A stretch of 64,000 nt of DNA from Stappia sp. MMSF_3263. GTDB taxonomy: Bacteria; Pseudomonadota; Alphaproteobacteria; Rhizobiales; Stappiaceae. The notes beneath the pieces are model-generated. The model saw only the letters and a program-made list of their open reading frames with translations, did not search any database and was not told where the DNA came from. The stretch covers positions 1 through 64,000 of the forward strand of contig NZ_JASHIK010000025.1 in NCBI RefSeq assembly GCF_030733745.1, read 5' to 3'. Shown here in pieces: positions 35,835-44,161 of this stretch. Both the position numbers and the translations under genes were made by a program. Numbering within the stretch: the first letter of the stretch is position 1; every line of letters starts with the position of its first letter.

Positions 35835-36047
35835 TCAGATGATCGCGTCGAGAACGAAGGGGCGATCCGGTTTCGCCGGCGCGGGCTCCGCGTCCGGCGT
35901 GCGATAAGTGCCGCCCTTGACCGCCGGATCGACGGCATCGGGCCGGTCGAGCGCCCCGCGCCGGCCGCAGGCGCCGACAGCAAGCGCCAGCACGACAGCC
36001 GCAAGCACGCCGCCGCGCAGAAACGGGGAGATGACACCCTTCGCCAT
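35835..36047 (-). CDS. lptM: LptM (YifL)-type small lipoprotein
   Basis: A 70-residue lipoprotein between argH and lysA. The signal MAKGVISPFLRGG ... LALAVGAC places the lipid-modified Cys near 26, followed by the family hallmark CGRRGALDRPD. The short mature part is Pro/Asp-rich. E. coli LptM (YifL) is a lipoprotein that helps LptD fold and form its disulfides; I infer the same role from the CG(Q/R)xGxL motif and the position next to lysA. Longer in-frame reading upstream is Arg/Ala-rich and unlikely. Confidence 0.85.
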   Translation of the reverse strand: MAKGVISPFLRGGVLAAVVLALAVGACGRRGALDRPDAVDPAVKGGTYRTPDAEPAPAKPDRPFVLDAII

Positions 36048-36167
36048 GTTCAGCGGAACTCCTCTCGCCAGCCCGGGCGCGCGATCGCCCGCGCGGCCCC
36101 TTGCCGTTTCCTCGCATGCGGCGCGGCCCGCCGCAACCCTTTCGGCGCGGCGGCGCGACACCTATCG

Positions 36168-37565
36168 TCAGTCGCGCGCGGCCTCGCGCTCGAGCGCCTT
36201 CAGCCAGCGCCGCGCCTGCTTGCGCACGTTGACCGGCGATGTTCCGCCATAGCTCGTGCGCGAGCGCACCGACTTGTCGACCGACAGCACCGTGTAGATG
36301 TCCTGGGTGATGCGCGGTTCGATCGCCTGCAGCTCGGCGAGCGGCAGCTTGTGCAGCACGACGCCCCTCTCGACCGCGACGGCGACCGCGCGCCCGGTGA
36401 CGTGATGCGCCTCGCGGAACGGCATGCCGAGCACTCGCACCAGCCAGTCGGCAAGATCCGTCGCGGTGGAATAGCCCGACCCGGCCGCCGCCTTCATCGC
36501 CTTGGTGTTGGGGGTCAGGTCGCGCACCATGCCGGTCATCGCGGCAAGCGCCAGAGACAGGCTCGGCAGCCCGTCAAAGGCCTGTTCCTTGTCTTCCTGC
36601 ATGTCCTTGGAATAGGCCAGCGGCAACCCCTTCATCATGACCAGAAGCGCCGTGAGCGAACCGTAGATGCGGCCCGTCTTGGCGCGGACAAGCTCGGCCG
36701 CGTCGGGGTTCTTCTTCTGCGGCATGATCGAGGAGCCGGTGGAGAACTTGTCCGACAAGGTGACGAAGCCGAACTGGGCCGAGCACCAGATGACGATCTC
36801 CTCAGCCATCCGCGACAGGTGCATCGATGCGATGGAGGCCGCGCCCAGCGCCTCGATGATGAAGTCGCGATCCGAGACCGCGTCGAGCGAGTTGGCCGTC
36901 GGCCGGTCGAAGCCGAGCGCCGCCGCTGTCATCTCGCGGTCGATCGGAAAGGACGTGCCGGCGAGCGCCGCCGAGCCGAGCGGGCATTCGTTCATCCGCT
37001 TGCGGGCATCGCGCATGCGCGAGCGGTCGCGGGCGAACATCTCGACATAGGCCATCAGGTGGTGGCCGAAGGTCACCGGCTGTGCCGATTGCAGGTGGGT
37101 GAAGCCGGGCATCACGTCGCCTGCATGCTGTTCGGCGCGCTCGGCGAGCGCACCGATCAGGTCGGCGAACTGGGCATCGAGCGTGTCCAGCGTGTCGCGC
37201 ACCCAGATGCGGAAATCGGTCGCCACCTGGTCGTTGCGCGAGCGGGCGGTGTGCAGACGGCCTGCCGCCGGACCGATCAGTTCCGCCAGGCGCGATTCCA
37301 CGTTCATGTGGATGTCCTCGAGCGCCCGCGAGAAGGTGAACTCGCCCGCCTCGATTTCTGACCGGATCGTGTCTAGACCGTGAGCGATCTTCTCCGCATC
37401 CTCGACGGCGACAATTTCGCGCGCCGCCAGCATGCGGACATGAGCCTTCGAACCCTCTATATCCTGCCGGTAGAGCTTGCGATCGTAGTCGATGGAGGCG
37501 TTGATCTCCTCCATGATGGCGTCCGGCCCTTCGGCAAACCGGCCTCCCCACATGCGATTGCTCAT
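36168..37565 (-). CDS. argH: Argininosuccinate lyase
   Basis: Cleaves argininosuccinate to arginine and fumarate, final step of arginine synthesis. The 465-residue fumarase-superfamily enzyme shows [11 protein letters not shown] at the start, [16 protein letters not shown] near 107, [16 protein letters not shown] near 155 and the superfamily signature [15 protein letters not shown] near 278 with the catalytic Ser. 120 bases separate it from lptM. Divergent from tlpA across 43 bases. Confidence 0.97.
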   Translation of the reverse strand: MSNRMWGGRFAEGPDAIMEEINASIDYDRKLYRQDIEGSKAHVRMLAAREIVAVEDAEKIAHGLDTIRSEIEAGEFTFSRALEDIHMNVESRLAELIGPAAGRLHTARSRNDQVATDFRIWVRDTLDTLDAQFADLIGALAERAEQHAGDVMPGFTHLQSAQPVTFGHHLMAYVEMFARDRSRMRDARKRMNECPLGSAALAGTSFPIDREMTAAALGFDRPTANSLDAVSDRDFIIEALGAASIASMHLSRMAEEIVIWCSAQFGFVTLSDKFSTGSSIMPQKKNPDAAELVRAKTGRIYGSLTALLVMMKGLPLAYSKDMQEDKEQAFDGLPSLSLALAAMTGMVRDLTPNTKAMKAAAGSGYSTATDLADWLVRVLGMPFREAHHVTGRAVAVAVERGVVLHKLPLAELQAIEPRITQDIYTVLSVDKSVRSRTSYGGTSPVNVRKQARRWLKALEREAARD

Positions 37566-37608
37566 GAACGTGCCTTTCTGGCGCCCTCAACGGACGGATG
37601 ATGGATCT

Positions 37609-38268
37609 ATGACCAACGGAACGCAGCCACGTCGACGCGGCCCGGTGTTTTTCGGACTGGCCGCCGCGGCCCTTCTGGCGGGACTGGCGGGGATATACGT
37701 GATCGGCGGGGCAGATGGCAACCGGCAGGAGGCCGGCGCCTGCTCGGGCGCCCTGGCGCGCGCGCCCTCGATCGGCTCCGCCGCCCAGGGCGAGGTCGCC
37801 GCCTTCCTGCCGGCGACCAAGGCGCAGTCCCTCTCCGATCTCGCTTTTCTGGCACCTGACGGCAGCCAGACAACGCTTGCCGATTTCCGCGGGCGCACCG
37901 TGCTGCTCAACCTTTGGGCCACGTGGTGCGCGCCCTGCCGCAAGGAGATGCCGGCGCTCGACCGGCTGCAGGCTGAACTTGGCGGCGAGGCTTTCGAGGT
38001 GGTCACGGTCAGCGTCGACCAGGGCAGCCCGGACAAGCCGAAGGCGTTCCTTTCGGAGATCGGCGTGACGAGCCTTGCCTTCTATTCCGATCCGACGATG
38101 GGGATCTTCCACAAGGTGCGGTCCTACGGCCGCGCACCGGGCCTGCCGACCACGCTGCTGGTCGATGGCGAGGGCTGTGAGATCGGCGCGCTGATGGGAC
38201 CGGCCGAGTGGGATTCGCCCGATGCACTGGCGCTTGTTCGCGCCGCGATGGAAAACGGGGAAAGATAA
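37609..38268 (+). CDS. tlpA: TlpA-like membrane-anchored thioredoxin
   Basis: A 219-residue thiol-disulfide oxidoreductase: a cytoplasmic Arg-rich start, one membrane anchor (VFFGLAAAALLAGLAGIYVI) near 15-34, then a periplasmic thioredoxin fold with the active site LWATWCAPCRKEMPAL near 104 and the cis-Pro loop GLPTTLLVDGEG near 184. Bradyrhizobium TlpA, a reductant in cytochrome oxidase copper-centre assembly, has the same layout and a position beside argH. Ends 24 bases from the convergent small protein gene. Confidence 0.88.
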   Translation: MTNGTQPRRRGPVFFGLAAAALLAGLAGIYVIGGADGNRQEAGACSGALARAPSIGSAAQGEVAAFLPATKAQSLSDLAFLAPDGSQTTLADFRGRTVLLNLWATWCAPCRKEMPALDRLQAELGGEAFEVVTVSVDQGSPDKPKAFLSEIGVTSLAFYSDPTMGIFHKVRSYGRAPGLPTTLLVDGEGCEIGALMGPAEWDSPDALALVRAAMENGER

Positions 38269-38292
38269 AGGGCGGAAGCCCGCGCCGGCCGC

Positions 38293-38490
38293 TCAGACCG
38301 TGATGTCGACAGCTCCACCGAGACCGGCGGGCGGCGCCTTGGCGGCCGCCGTCGCGCTTTGCGCGTTCTCTTCCAGCAGGGCCGCGATCCCCGCTTCCGC
38401 ACTGGCGTTCTGTTTCATGAACGTCGTGGCGAGAGCGGTCTGGGTCTGGCTCTGGGAAAAACCGACCATTGCGGCGGCGACACTGGACAT
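38293..38490 (-). CDS. YjfB-like putative motility small protein
   Basis: A 65-residue protein resembling the YjfB motility family (Pfam PF14070): N-terminal helix with VAAAMVGFSQSQTQTALATT, central MKQNASAEAGIAALLEEN and a C-terminal GLGGAVDITV, which fits the family's final G-x-x-(V/I)D(I/V) pattern. Some family members are linked to motility genes; the molecular role is unknown. GGAG precedes the ATG. A consensus CtrA box ends about 57 bases upstream, the kind of spacing expected of a CtrA-activated promoter. The family assignment is tentative because of the short length. Confidence 0.65.
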   Translation of the reverse strand: MSSVAAAMVGFSQSQTQTALATTFMKQNASAEAGIAALLEENAQSATAAAKAPPAGLGGAVDITV

Positions 38491-38546
38491 GACAGGCTCC
38501 GGTGGCGGGTCAGGGACATCGTGACCCGGACCTTGCCACCGGCAAC

Positions 38547-38562
38547 GTTAAGACGGGGTTAA
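38547..38562 (-). promoter_or_regulatory. Consensus CtrA box upstream of the YjfB-like gene
   Basis: On the minus strand the sequence reads TTAACCCCGTCTTAAC: two TTAA half-sites with exactly seven bases between and a trailing C, the full CtrA consensus including the preferred CC after the first half. It lies 57-72 bases upstream of the small protein start. It is the only other full match I found in the window. Confidence 0.7.
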
Positions 38563-38585
38563 GCTTTGACGGTGCGTGCCGCTGC

Positions 38586-39467
38586 TCAGCGGGTAGGAAC
38601 CGGAACCTCGCCGCGATAGTCGTAGAAGCCGCGCTGCGTCTTGCGGCCGAGCCAGCCGGCCTCGACATATTTCACCAGGAGCGGGCACGGCCGGTACTTG
38701 GTGTCGGCAAGGCCCTCGTAGAGCACCTGCATGATCGACAGACAGGTGTCGAGGCCGATGAAATCGGCCAGCTGCAGCGGTCCCATCGGGTGGTTGGCAC
38801 CCAGCTTCATCGCCGTATCGATCGCCTCGACCGAGCCGACGCCCTCGTAGAGCGTGTAGATCGCCTCGTTGATCATCGGCAGCAGGATGCGGTTGACCAT
38901 GAAGGCCGGGAAATCCTCGGCGACCGCGATGGTCTTGCCGAGCGTGCGGGTGAACTTCTTGGCCGCCTCGAAGGTCTCGTCCTCGGTGGCGATGCCGCGC
39001 ACCAGTTCGACGAGTTCCATCAGGGGCACCGGGTTCATGAAATGAATGCCGATGAACCGCTCGGGACGATCCGTGGTCGCCGCAAGGCGCGTGATCGAGA
39101 TCGACGAGGTGTTGGTGGCGAGGATCGCCTCCGGCTTCAGCAGCGGACAGAGCTGGGCGAAGATCTTGCGCTTGATCTGCTCATTCTCGACCGCGGACTC
39201 GATCACCAGATCGACGTCGGCGAGCTCGTCCATGCTGTCGGCGGCGACGATGCGGCCAAGCGCCGTGGCGCGCTCCTCCTCGGTGATCTGTCCCTTCGAG
39301 ACCTGGCGGGCCATGTTGCCGTTGATCGAGGCGAGGCCGGACTGGATCCGGTCGCGGGAGATGTCGCTGAGCGCGACGTCGAAGCCGGCAACCGCGCAGA
39401 CATGAGCGATCCCGCTGCCCATCTGGCCCGAGCCGATCACACCGACCTTCTTGATATCGACCACCAT
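38586..39467 (-). CDS. hbd: 3-hydroxybutyryl-CoA dehydrogenase
   Basis: A 293-residue NAD-dependent 3-hydroxyacyl-CoA dehydrogenase, reversibly oxidising 3-hydroxybutyryl-CoA. The Rossmann loop VGVIGSGQMGSGIAHV is near 9, followed by TNTSSISITRLAATTDRPERFIGIHFMNPVP (conserved Ser and the catalytic His in GIHFMNP near 138), and the C-terminal dimer domain with GANHPMGPLQLADFIGLD. Length is that of the single-function enzyme. Downstream of etfBA on the same strand, an arrangement common in Rhizobiales; 213 bases with a hairpin separate it from etfA. Confidence 0.94.
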   Translation of the reverse strand: MVVDIKKVGVIGSGQMGSGIAHVCAVAGFDVALSDISRDRIQSGLASINGNMARQVSKGQITEEERATALGRIVAADSMDELADVDLVIESAVENEQIKRKIFAQLCPLLKPEAILATNTSSISITRLAATTDRPERFIGIHFMNPVPLMELVELVRGIATEDETFEAAKKFTRTLGKTIAVAEDFPAFMVNRILLPMINEAIYTLYEGVGSVEAIDTAMKLGANHPMGPLQLADFIGLDTCLSIMQVLYEGLADTKYRPCPLLVKYVEAGWLGRKTQRGFYDYRGEVPVPTR

Positions 39468-39615
39468 CGTCCGTTCCGATTTCGTTACGGCGCGCCGGTG
39501 CGCGCCATGGGGAAGTGAGGGCTATTCATCGCAACTTCGCGGGCCTACCGCAAGAACCCGCGGACGCTTTTTCGGCCATCCGCCGTCGCAGATGCCGGGC
39601 GCCGCGCCCAACGCA

Positions 39616-39643
39616 GGAGGGCCCGCCACACGGCAGGCCCTCC
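39616..39643 (-). terminator. Hairpin between etfA and hbd
   Basis: GGAGGGCCCGCC and GGCAGGCCCTCC pair over 12 bp with one mismatch and an ACAC loop, 37 bases after the etfA stop. No clear T tract, so termination may be partial. Confidence 0.5.
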
Positions 39644-39680
39644 CGGAGTTTCGCACTCGGTCCGCCGGGGACCGGAAGGC

Positions 39681-40622
39681 TCAGCCCTTGGCCGCCTCGA
39701 CAGCCGCCTTGAACTCCGGCAGGACCTCGAAGAGATCCGCCACCAGCCCGTAGTCGGCGACCTGGAAGATCGGCGCTTCCTCGTCCTTGTTGATCGCCAC
39801 GATCACCTTGCTGTCCTTCATGCCGGCGAGATGCTGGATCGCGCCGGAAATGCCGCAGGCGATGTAGAGATCGGGGGCGACCACCTTGCCGGTCTGGCCG
39901 ACCTGCCAGTCGTTCGGGGCATAGCCCGCATCGACGGCGGCGCGCGAGGCGCCGACGGCAGCGCCGAGCGCGTCGGCGACCGGCAGCATCACCTCCTCGA
40001 ACTTCTCCTTGGAGCCGAGGGCCCGGCCGCCGGAGATGATCACCTTGGCCGAGGTCAACTCCGGGCGGTCCGACTTGGACAGTTCCTGGCCGACGAAGCT
40101 GGACAGGTCCGAAGCGGTGGCGGCGACGTCCTCGATCGGAGCCGAACCGCCCTCTTCGGCGGCTGCGAAGGTCGCCGTGCGCACCGTCACGACCTTCTTG
40201 GCGTCGTTCGACTTCACCGTCTGGATGGCGTTGCCGGCATAGATCGGCCGCTCGAAGGTCGACCCGTCGATGACGGCGGTCACGTCGGAAAGCTGCATCA
40301 CGTCGAGCAGCGCGGCGACACGCGGCAGGATGTTCTTGCCGTTCGCGGTGGCCGGCGCGACGATCGCGTCATACCCCTCCGCGAGCGACAGGACGAGCTC
40401 CGCCATCGGCTCGGCAAGCTGCTGGGCAAGGCCCTCGCCCTCGGCGAGCAGCACCTTTGCGGCACCGGAAATCTTCGCCGCCTGCTCGGCCGCCGCCCGG
40501 CATCCCTGCCCGGCGACCAGCACATGGACGTCGCCGCCCATGGCGATGGCCGCGGTCATCGCCTTGTGGGTCGCGTCGTTGATCGCGTCGTTGCTGTGTT
40601 CGGCAACAAGAAGGATGGTCAT
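39681..40622 (-). CDS. etfA: Electron transfer flavoprotein alpha subunit
   Basis: ETF carries electrons from acyl-CoA dehydrogenases to ETF-ubiquinone oxidoreductase. The 313-residue alpha subunit has the C-terminal FAD-binding signature: [17 protein letters not shown] near 192, [24 protein letters not shown] (within) near 225 and [31 protein letters not shown] (given only by key part: [12 protein letters not shown]) near 260. It begins 25 bases after etfB, so the two subunits are co-expressed. Confidence 0.97.
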   Translation of the reverse strand: MTILLVAEHSNDAINDATHKAMTAAIAMGGDVHVLVAGQGCRAAAEQAAKISGAAKVLLAEGEGLAQQLAEPMAELVLSLAEGYDAIVAPATANGKNILPRVAALLDVMQLSDVTAVIDGSTFERPIYAGNAIQTVKSNDAKKVVTVRTATFAAAEEGGSAPIEDVAATASDLSSFVGQELSKSDRPELTSAKVIISGGRALGSKEKFEEVMLPVADALGAAVGASRAAVDAGYAPNDWQVGQTGKVVAPDLYIACGISGAIQHLAGMKDSKVIVAINKDEEAPIFQVADYGLVADLFEVLPEFKAAVEAAKG

Positions 40623-40647
40623 CGTGTCGTTCTCCCTGTCGGTCCGA

Positions 40648-41397
40648 TCAAAGCACGCCGGCTTCGTTCTTGAGCTTGGCGATCAGTTCGGCGACATCGG
40701 CCACCTTGACACCGGCCTGGCGTGCCGGCGGTTCGACGGTCTTCAGCACCTCGAGGCGCGGCGCGACATCGACGCCGTAATCCTCGGGCGACTTCTCGTC
40801 GATCGGCTTCTTCTTCGCCTTCATGATGTTGGGAAGCGAAGCGTAGCGCGGCTCGTTGAGGCGCAGGTCCGTGGTCACCACCGCCGGCATCTTCAGCTTG
40901 ATCGTCTGCAGGCCGCCATCGACCTCGCGGGTGACGTCGACCGTCCCCTCGCCGAGATCGACATTGGAGGCGAAGGTGCCCTGGGCCCAGCCGAGCAGCG
41001 CGGCAAGCATCTGGCCGGTCTGGTTGCAGTCGTCGTCGATCGCCTGCTTGCCGAGGATGACAAGGCCGGGGGCCTCTTCCTCGACGATCTTCTTCAGGAT
41101 CTTGGCGACGGCGAGCGGCTCCGTGGTCGCGTCGGTCTTCACCAGGATGCCGCGGTCGGCGCCCATGGCAAGGCCCGTACGCAGCGTCTCCTGCGCCTGC
41201 TGCGGACCGACCGAGACGACGATGATCTCTTCCGCCTTGCCGGCCTCGCGCAGACGGATCGCCTCCTCGACGGCAATCTCGTCGAACGGGTTCATCGACA
41301 TCTTGACGTTGGCGAGGTCGACACCCGACCCGTCCGCCTTGACGCGCACCTTGACGTTGTAGTCGATCACCCGCTTCACGGGGACAAGGATCTTCAT
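40648..41397 (-). CDS. etfB: Electron transfer flavoprotein beta subunit
   Basis: The 249-residue beta subunit, which holds AMP. Family features are [19 protein letters not shown] at the start, [17 protein letters not shown] near 33, [20 protein letters not shown] near 119 and the recognition loop [20 protein letters not shown] (near 178), which docks acyl-CoA dehydrogenases. Head of the etfB-etfA pair. The 201 bases upstream, up to the rhomboid gene, hold no evident gene. Confidence 0.97.
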   Translation of the reverse strand: MKILVPVKRVIDYNVKVRVKADGSGVDLANVKMSMNPFDEIAVEEAIRLREAGKAEEIIVVSVGPQQAQETLRTGLAMGADRGILVKTDATTEPLAVAKILKKIVEEEAPGLVILGKQAIDDDCNQTGQMLAALLGWAQGTFASNVDLGEGTVDVTREVDGGLQTIKLKMPAVVTTDLRLNEPRYASLPNIMKAKKKPIDEKSPEDYGVDVAPRLEVLKTVEPPARQAGVKVADVAELIAKLKNEAGVL

Positions 41398-41598
41398 GGG
41401 TTTTTCAACCTCCCGCTCAAGCAGCCACGTTGTGCGCCGCCGGTCGTCTTGTGTATCCGCATCGTGTCAGGACACCCGATAACCGCTGAAATCCGCCGGT
41501 TTCGTTCGTCGGGCCGGGACCGTACTGATGCACTCCGGGACTGTCAACGCCACGTAAGGTCACCCTGGCGTCGCGAAACCGGCACGCATAGGCTTCCC

Positions 41599-42291
41599 TT
41601 ATACCCCCCGGTCGAACAACGGCACGCCGCGCCGCCGCATCGGCACGACCAGCAGCGCACCGGCGAGCGCGCCCGCGACATGCGCCCACCAGGCAACCTG
41701 CGTGTCGCCGAAACCGAAGGCCATCGCCAGCTGGAAGGCGATCCAGGCGCCCAGGACCCAGGCGGCGGGAAGGCGCAACGGCAGCCGGCCGAAGGCCAGC
41801 ACCCACACCCGCACCTTCGGATGCAGCACCAGATAGGCACCGATCACGCCGGCGACGGCCCCCGATGCGCCGATCAGCGGCGCGATCGACACGGGCTCGG
41901 TCAAGGCGTGCCCGTAGCCCGCGGCGGCGGCGCAAAGCAGGTAGAAGACGAGAAAGCGGAAATGTCCCAGCGCGTCCTCGACATTGTCGCCGAACACCCA
42001 CAGGAACAGCATGTTGCCGCCCAGATGCATCCAGCTTCCGTGCAGGAACGCATAGGTCACGAGCGATGCCATTTCCGGCAGCACCGCAAGTTCGGCGGCC
42101 AGGTCGCGATGGTCGAAAAGAACCGCCGGAACCAGGCCGAACGAGAGGCTCGAGGCCTGCATCGCCGGGTCCGAAAGCCCGCCCCGCTGCAGCAGCGCGA
42201 AGACCGCCACATTGGCGAGGATCAGACCCCATGTGACATATTGTCGCCGCAGGTGGACGAGCGGCTTGTGGTCATAGAGCGGAATGAACAT
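41599..42291 (-). CDS. Rhomboid family intramembrane serine protease
   Basis: A 230-residue protein with six or seven membrane segments. The catalytic dyad is intact: Ser in GASGAVAGVIGAYL near 140 (GxSx) and His in WWAHVAGALAGALL near 205. The first loop motif WMHLGGNMLFLWVFGDNVED near 86 matches the His-x-x-x-Asn pair that shapes the oxyanion site. Substrates unknown. Next upstream on the strand is the cobalamin adenosyltransferase gene, 93 bases away. Confidence 0.93.
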   Translation of the reverse strand: MFIPLYDHKPLVHLRRQYVTWGLILANVAVFALLQRGGLSDPAMQASSLSFGLVPAVLFDHRDLAAELAVLPEMASLVTYAFLHGSWMHLGGNMLFLWVFGDNVEDALGHFRFLVFYLLCAAAAGYGHALTEPVSIAPLIGASGAVAGVIGAYLVLHPKVRVWVLAFGRLPLRLPAAWVLGAWIAFQLAMAFGFGDTQVAWWAHVAGALAGALLVVPMRRRGVPLFDRGV

Positions 42292-42384
42292 GCGCGAGAG
42301 CCTGTCCTGTTGCCACGCGGCAGCTTTCGCCGCCCCCGCGCCTGCGTCAAGTCGCGTGGGGCGTGACGAACTCCGCGACCCTTG

Positions 42385-42960
42385 TCAGCGATTCTTGCCC
42401 GGAACCCAGAGAACGTCGCCCTCCCCCCGCGCATTCGCCCAGCGGGCGGCGACGAAGAAGAAATCCGACAGGCGGTTCATGTAGACGACCGCGTCGCGGT
42501 TGACCGGCTCGCGCTCGGCCAGTTCCGTCATCAGCCGTTCCGCCCGGCGCGAGACCGTGCGCGCCATGTGCAGATGCGCCGCGGCGGCCGATCCTCCCGG
42601 CAGCACGAAGGAACGCAAGGGCTGCAAATCGGCATTGAACCGGTCGATCTCCGCCTCGATCGCGGCGACCTGCGGCCCCGTCACGCGCAAGGGCGGATAG
42701 GCCGGCGGCTCGTCGCTCTCGGGCGTCGCAAGGTCGGCGCCCAGGTCAAACAGGTCGTTCTGGATCCGGGCAAGCACCGCATCGAGATCGGGATGGGCCT
42801 CGCCCGTCACCAGCCGCACCAGGCCGAGCACCGCGTTGGTCTCGTCGACCGTGCCGTAGGCCTCGACGCGCAGGTCGTGCTTGGGGCGGCGTTCACCGGA
42901 GGCGAGCGCCGTCGTGCCGCCATCGCCCGTCTTCGTGTAGATCTTGTTCAGCACTACCAT
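42385..42960 (-). CDS. Cob(I)alamin adenosyltransferase, PduO type
   Basis: Makes adenosylcobalamin from cobalamin and ATP. The 191-residue PduO-type enzyme has the N-terminal ATP motif IYTKTGDGGTTALASGERRPK, RVEAYGTVDETNAVLGLVR near 34, and the C-terminal AAAHLHMARTVSRRAERLM with the conserved Arg pair near 139, then NRDAVVYMNRLSDFFFVAARW. It could charge the B12 cofactor of the ethylmalonyl-CoA mutase at 7.8 kb. It lies 31 bases downstream of the small twin-TM gene. Confidence 0.95.
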   Translation of the reverse strand: MVVLNKIYTKTGDGGTTALASGERRPKHDLRVEAYGTVDETNAVLGLVRLVTGEAHPDLDAVLARIQNDLFDLGADLATPESDEPPAYPPLRVTGPQVAAIEAEIDRFNADLQPLRSFVLPGGSAAAAHLHMARTVSRRAERLMTELAEREPVNRDAVVYMNRLSDFFFVAARWANARGEGDVLWVPGKNR

Positions 42961-42991
42961 TGTCCTGCCTCCCGGAGCCTGTGCGGCATGG

Positions 42992-43189
42992 TCACGGTGT
43001 CGTACCCGACAGATAGAGCACCGCCATCACGATGAGGATGGCGAGGAACTGCAGGCCGACACGCCAGCGCATCAGCAGTTGCGAGCGCGAGGACGAGCCG
43101 CCGCGCATCATGTTCCACAGGCCAAGCAGCAGCACGATCGCCACCGCGCCCACAGCGAAGGGCACCACCATGCGAAGGAATTCAGCCAT
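42992..43189 (-). CDS. Small twin-transmembrane protein (HIG1-like)
   Basis: A 65-residue protein with two hydrophobic helices, about 8-28 and 45-62, joined by a basic loop (GGSSSRSQLLMRWRVG). This is the twin-transmembrane, HIG1-like small protein often encoded beside the PduO-type adenosyltransferase in alphaproteobacteria. HIG1 proteins in mitochondria and relatives are linked to respiratory supercomplexes; a role here is inference only. Confidence 0.8.
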   Translation of the reverse strand: MAEFLRMVVPFAVGAVAIVLLLGLWNMMRGGSSSRSQLLMRWRVGLQFLAILIVMAVLYLSGTTP

Positions 43190-43230
43190 CCAACGTCCTT
43201 TCGGGCCGGCGGCAGGCCTGCCGCCGGCAA

Positions 43231-44109
43231 CTATTCCTCTGATTTCGCCGCCCTGCCCAGAACGCGGTCCAGCCCGCGCGAGGTCAGAAGCCGCTTGGCG
43301 ATCGCCATCACCGTCGTCGGCACGGTGACGCGGTAGCGCGCCTTCGGCCGCGGCTGCTCGACCGCATGAACCAGATGCTTCACCACCGCGCGCGCCGGCA
43401 GCTTGAAGGGCGAGGGTTCGCCCGCCCGCATGCGCGCCAGCCGTTTCTCGTAGACATCCCGATACGGCGAGGCTGCCACGCCCGCCTCGCCGATCACCCT
43501 GTCGAAATTGGACAGGGCGTTCTCGGTGAAACGCGTGGCGATCGGGCCCGGCTCGATGAGCGAGACATGGATCCCCGTGCCCGCAAGTTCCAGGCGCAAA
43601 GTGTCGCTGTAACCTTCAAGCGCGAATTTCGAGGCATTGTAGGCGCCGCGAAAGGGCATGCCGATGAAGCCGAGGATGGACGAGCACTGGACGATGCGGC
43701 CATGGCCCTGTCGGCGCATATGCGGCAGCACGGCCCGCGTCAGCGTATGCCAGCCGAGGAAGTTGGCCTCGAACAGCCCGCGCATCGCATCGGAGGGAAT
43801 GTCCTCCAGCGCGCCGGGAACGGCATAGGCCCCGTTGTTGAAAAGCGCGTCGAGGCGACCGCCGGTGCGCTCCAGGATCGCCTCTGCCGCGGCAAGGATG
43901 CTGGCCTCGTCCTGATAGTCGAGACGGAAGCTCTCGAAGCCCGCGTCCTTGAGGCGCTCAACGTCATCCTGGTTGCGCGCCGTCGCGAAAACCCGCCAGT
44001 CGCGCCCCCGCAAGGTGTGCGCGGCGGCCGCGCCGATCCCGGACGAACAGCCGGTGATCAGGATGATCCTTTGCGGCCGATCCCCTTTGGCGGCCTGTGA
44101 TCCGTCCAT
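43231..44109 (-). CDS. Short-chain dehydrogenase/reductase
   Basis: A 292-residue classical SDR. Cofactor loop ITGCSSGIGAAAAHTL near 18, LFNNGAYAVPGALED near 90, catalytic Ser in VQCSSILGFIG near 142 and Tyr-Lys in YNASKFALEGYSDTLRLEL near 155. The Ala-Arg after the second strand (FATARNQDD) suggests a preference for NADP. Substrate unknown. Minus strand between the small twin-TM gene (41 bases) and the UbiH-type hydroxylase. Confidence 0.87.
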   Translation of the reverse strand: MDGSQAAKGDRPQRIILITGCSSGIGAAAAHTLRGRDWRVFATARNQDDVERLKDAGFESFRLDYQDEASILAAAEAILERTGGRLDALFNNGAYAVPGALEDIPSDAMRGLFEANFLGWHTLTRAVLPHMRRQGHGRIVQCSSILGFIGMPFRGAYNASKFALEGYSDTLRLELAGTGIHVSLIEPGPIATRFTENALSNFDRVIGEAGVAASPYRDVYEKRLARMRAGEPSPFKLPARAVVKHLVHAVEQPRPKARYRVTVPTTVMAIAKRLLTSRGLDRVLGRAAKSEE

Positions 44110-44161
44110 GTCTCCGGTCTTCTCCCGCGTTCCGTCGTTTGGATCGGATCTCCGCCAATCC

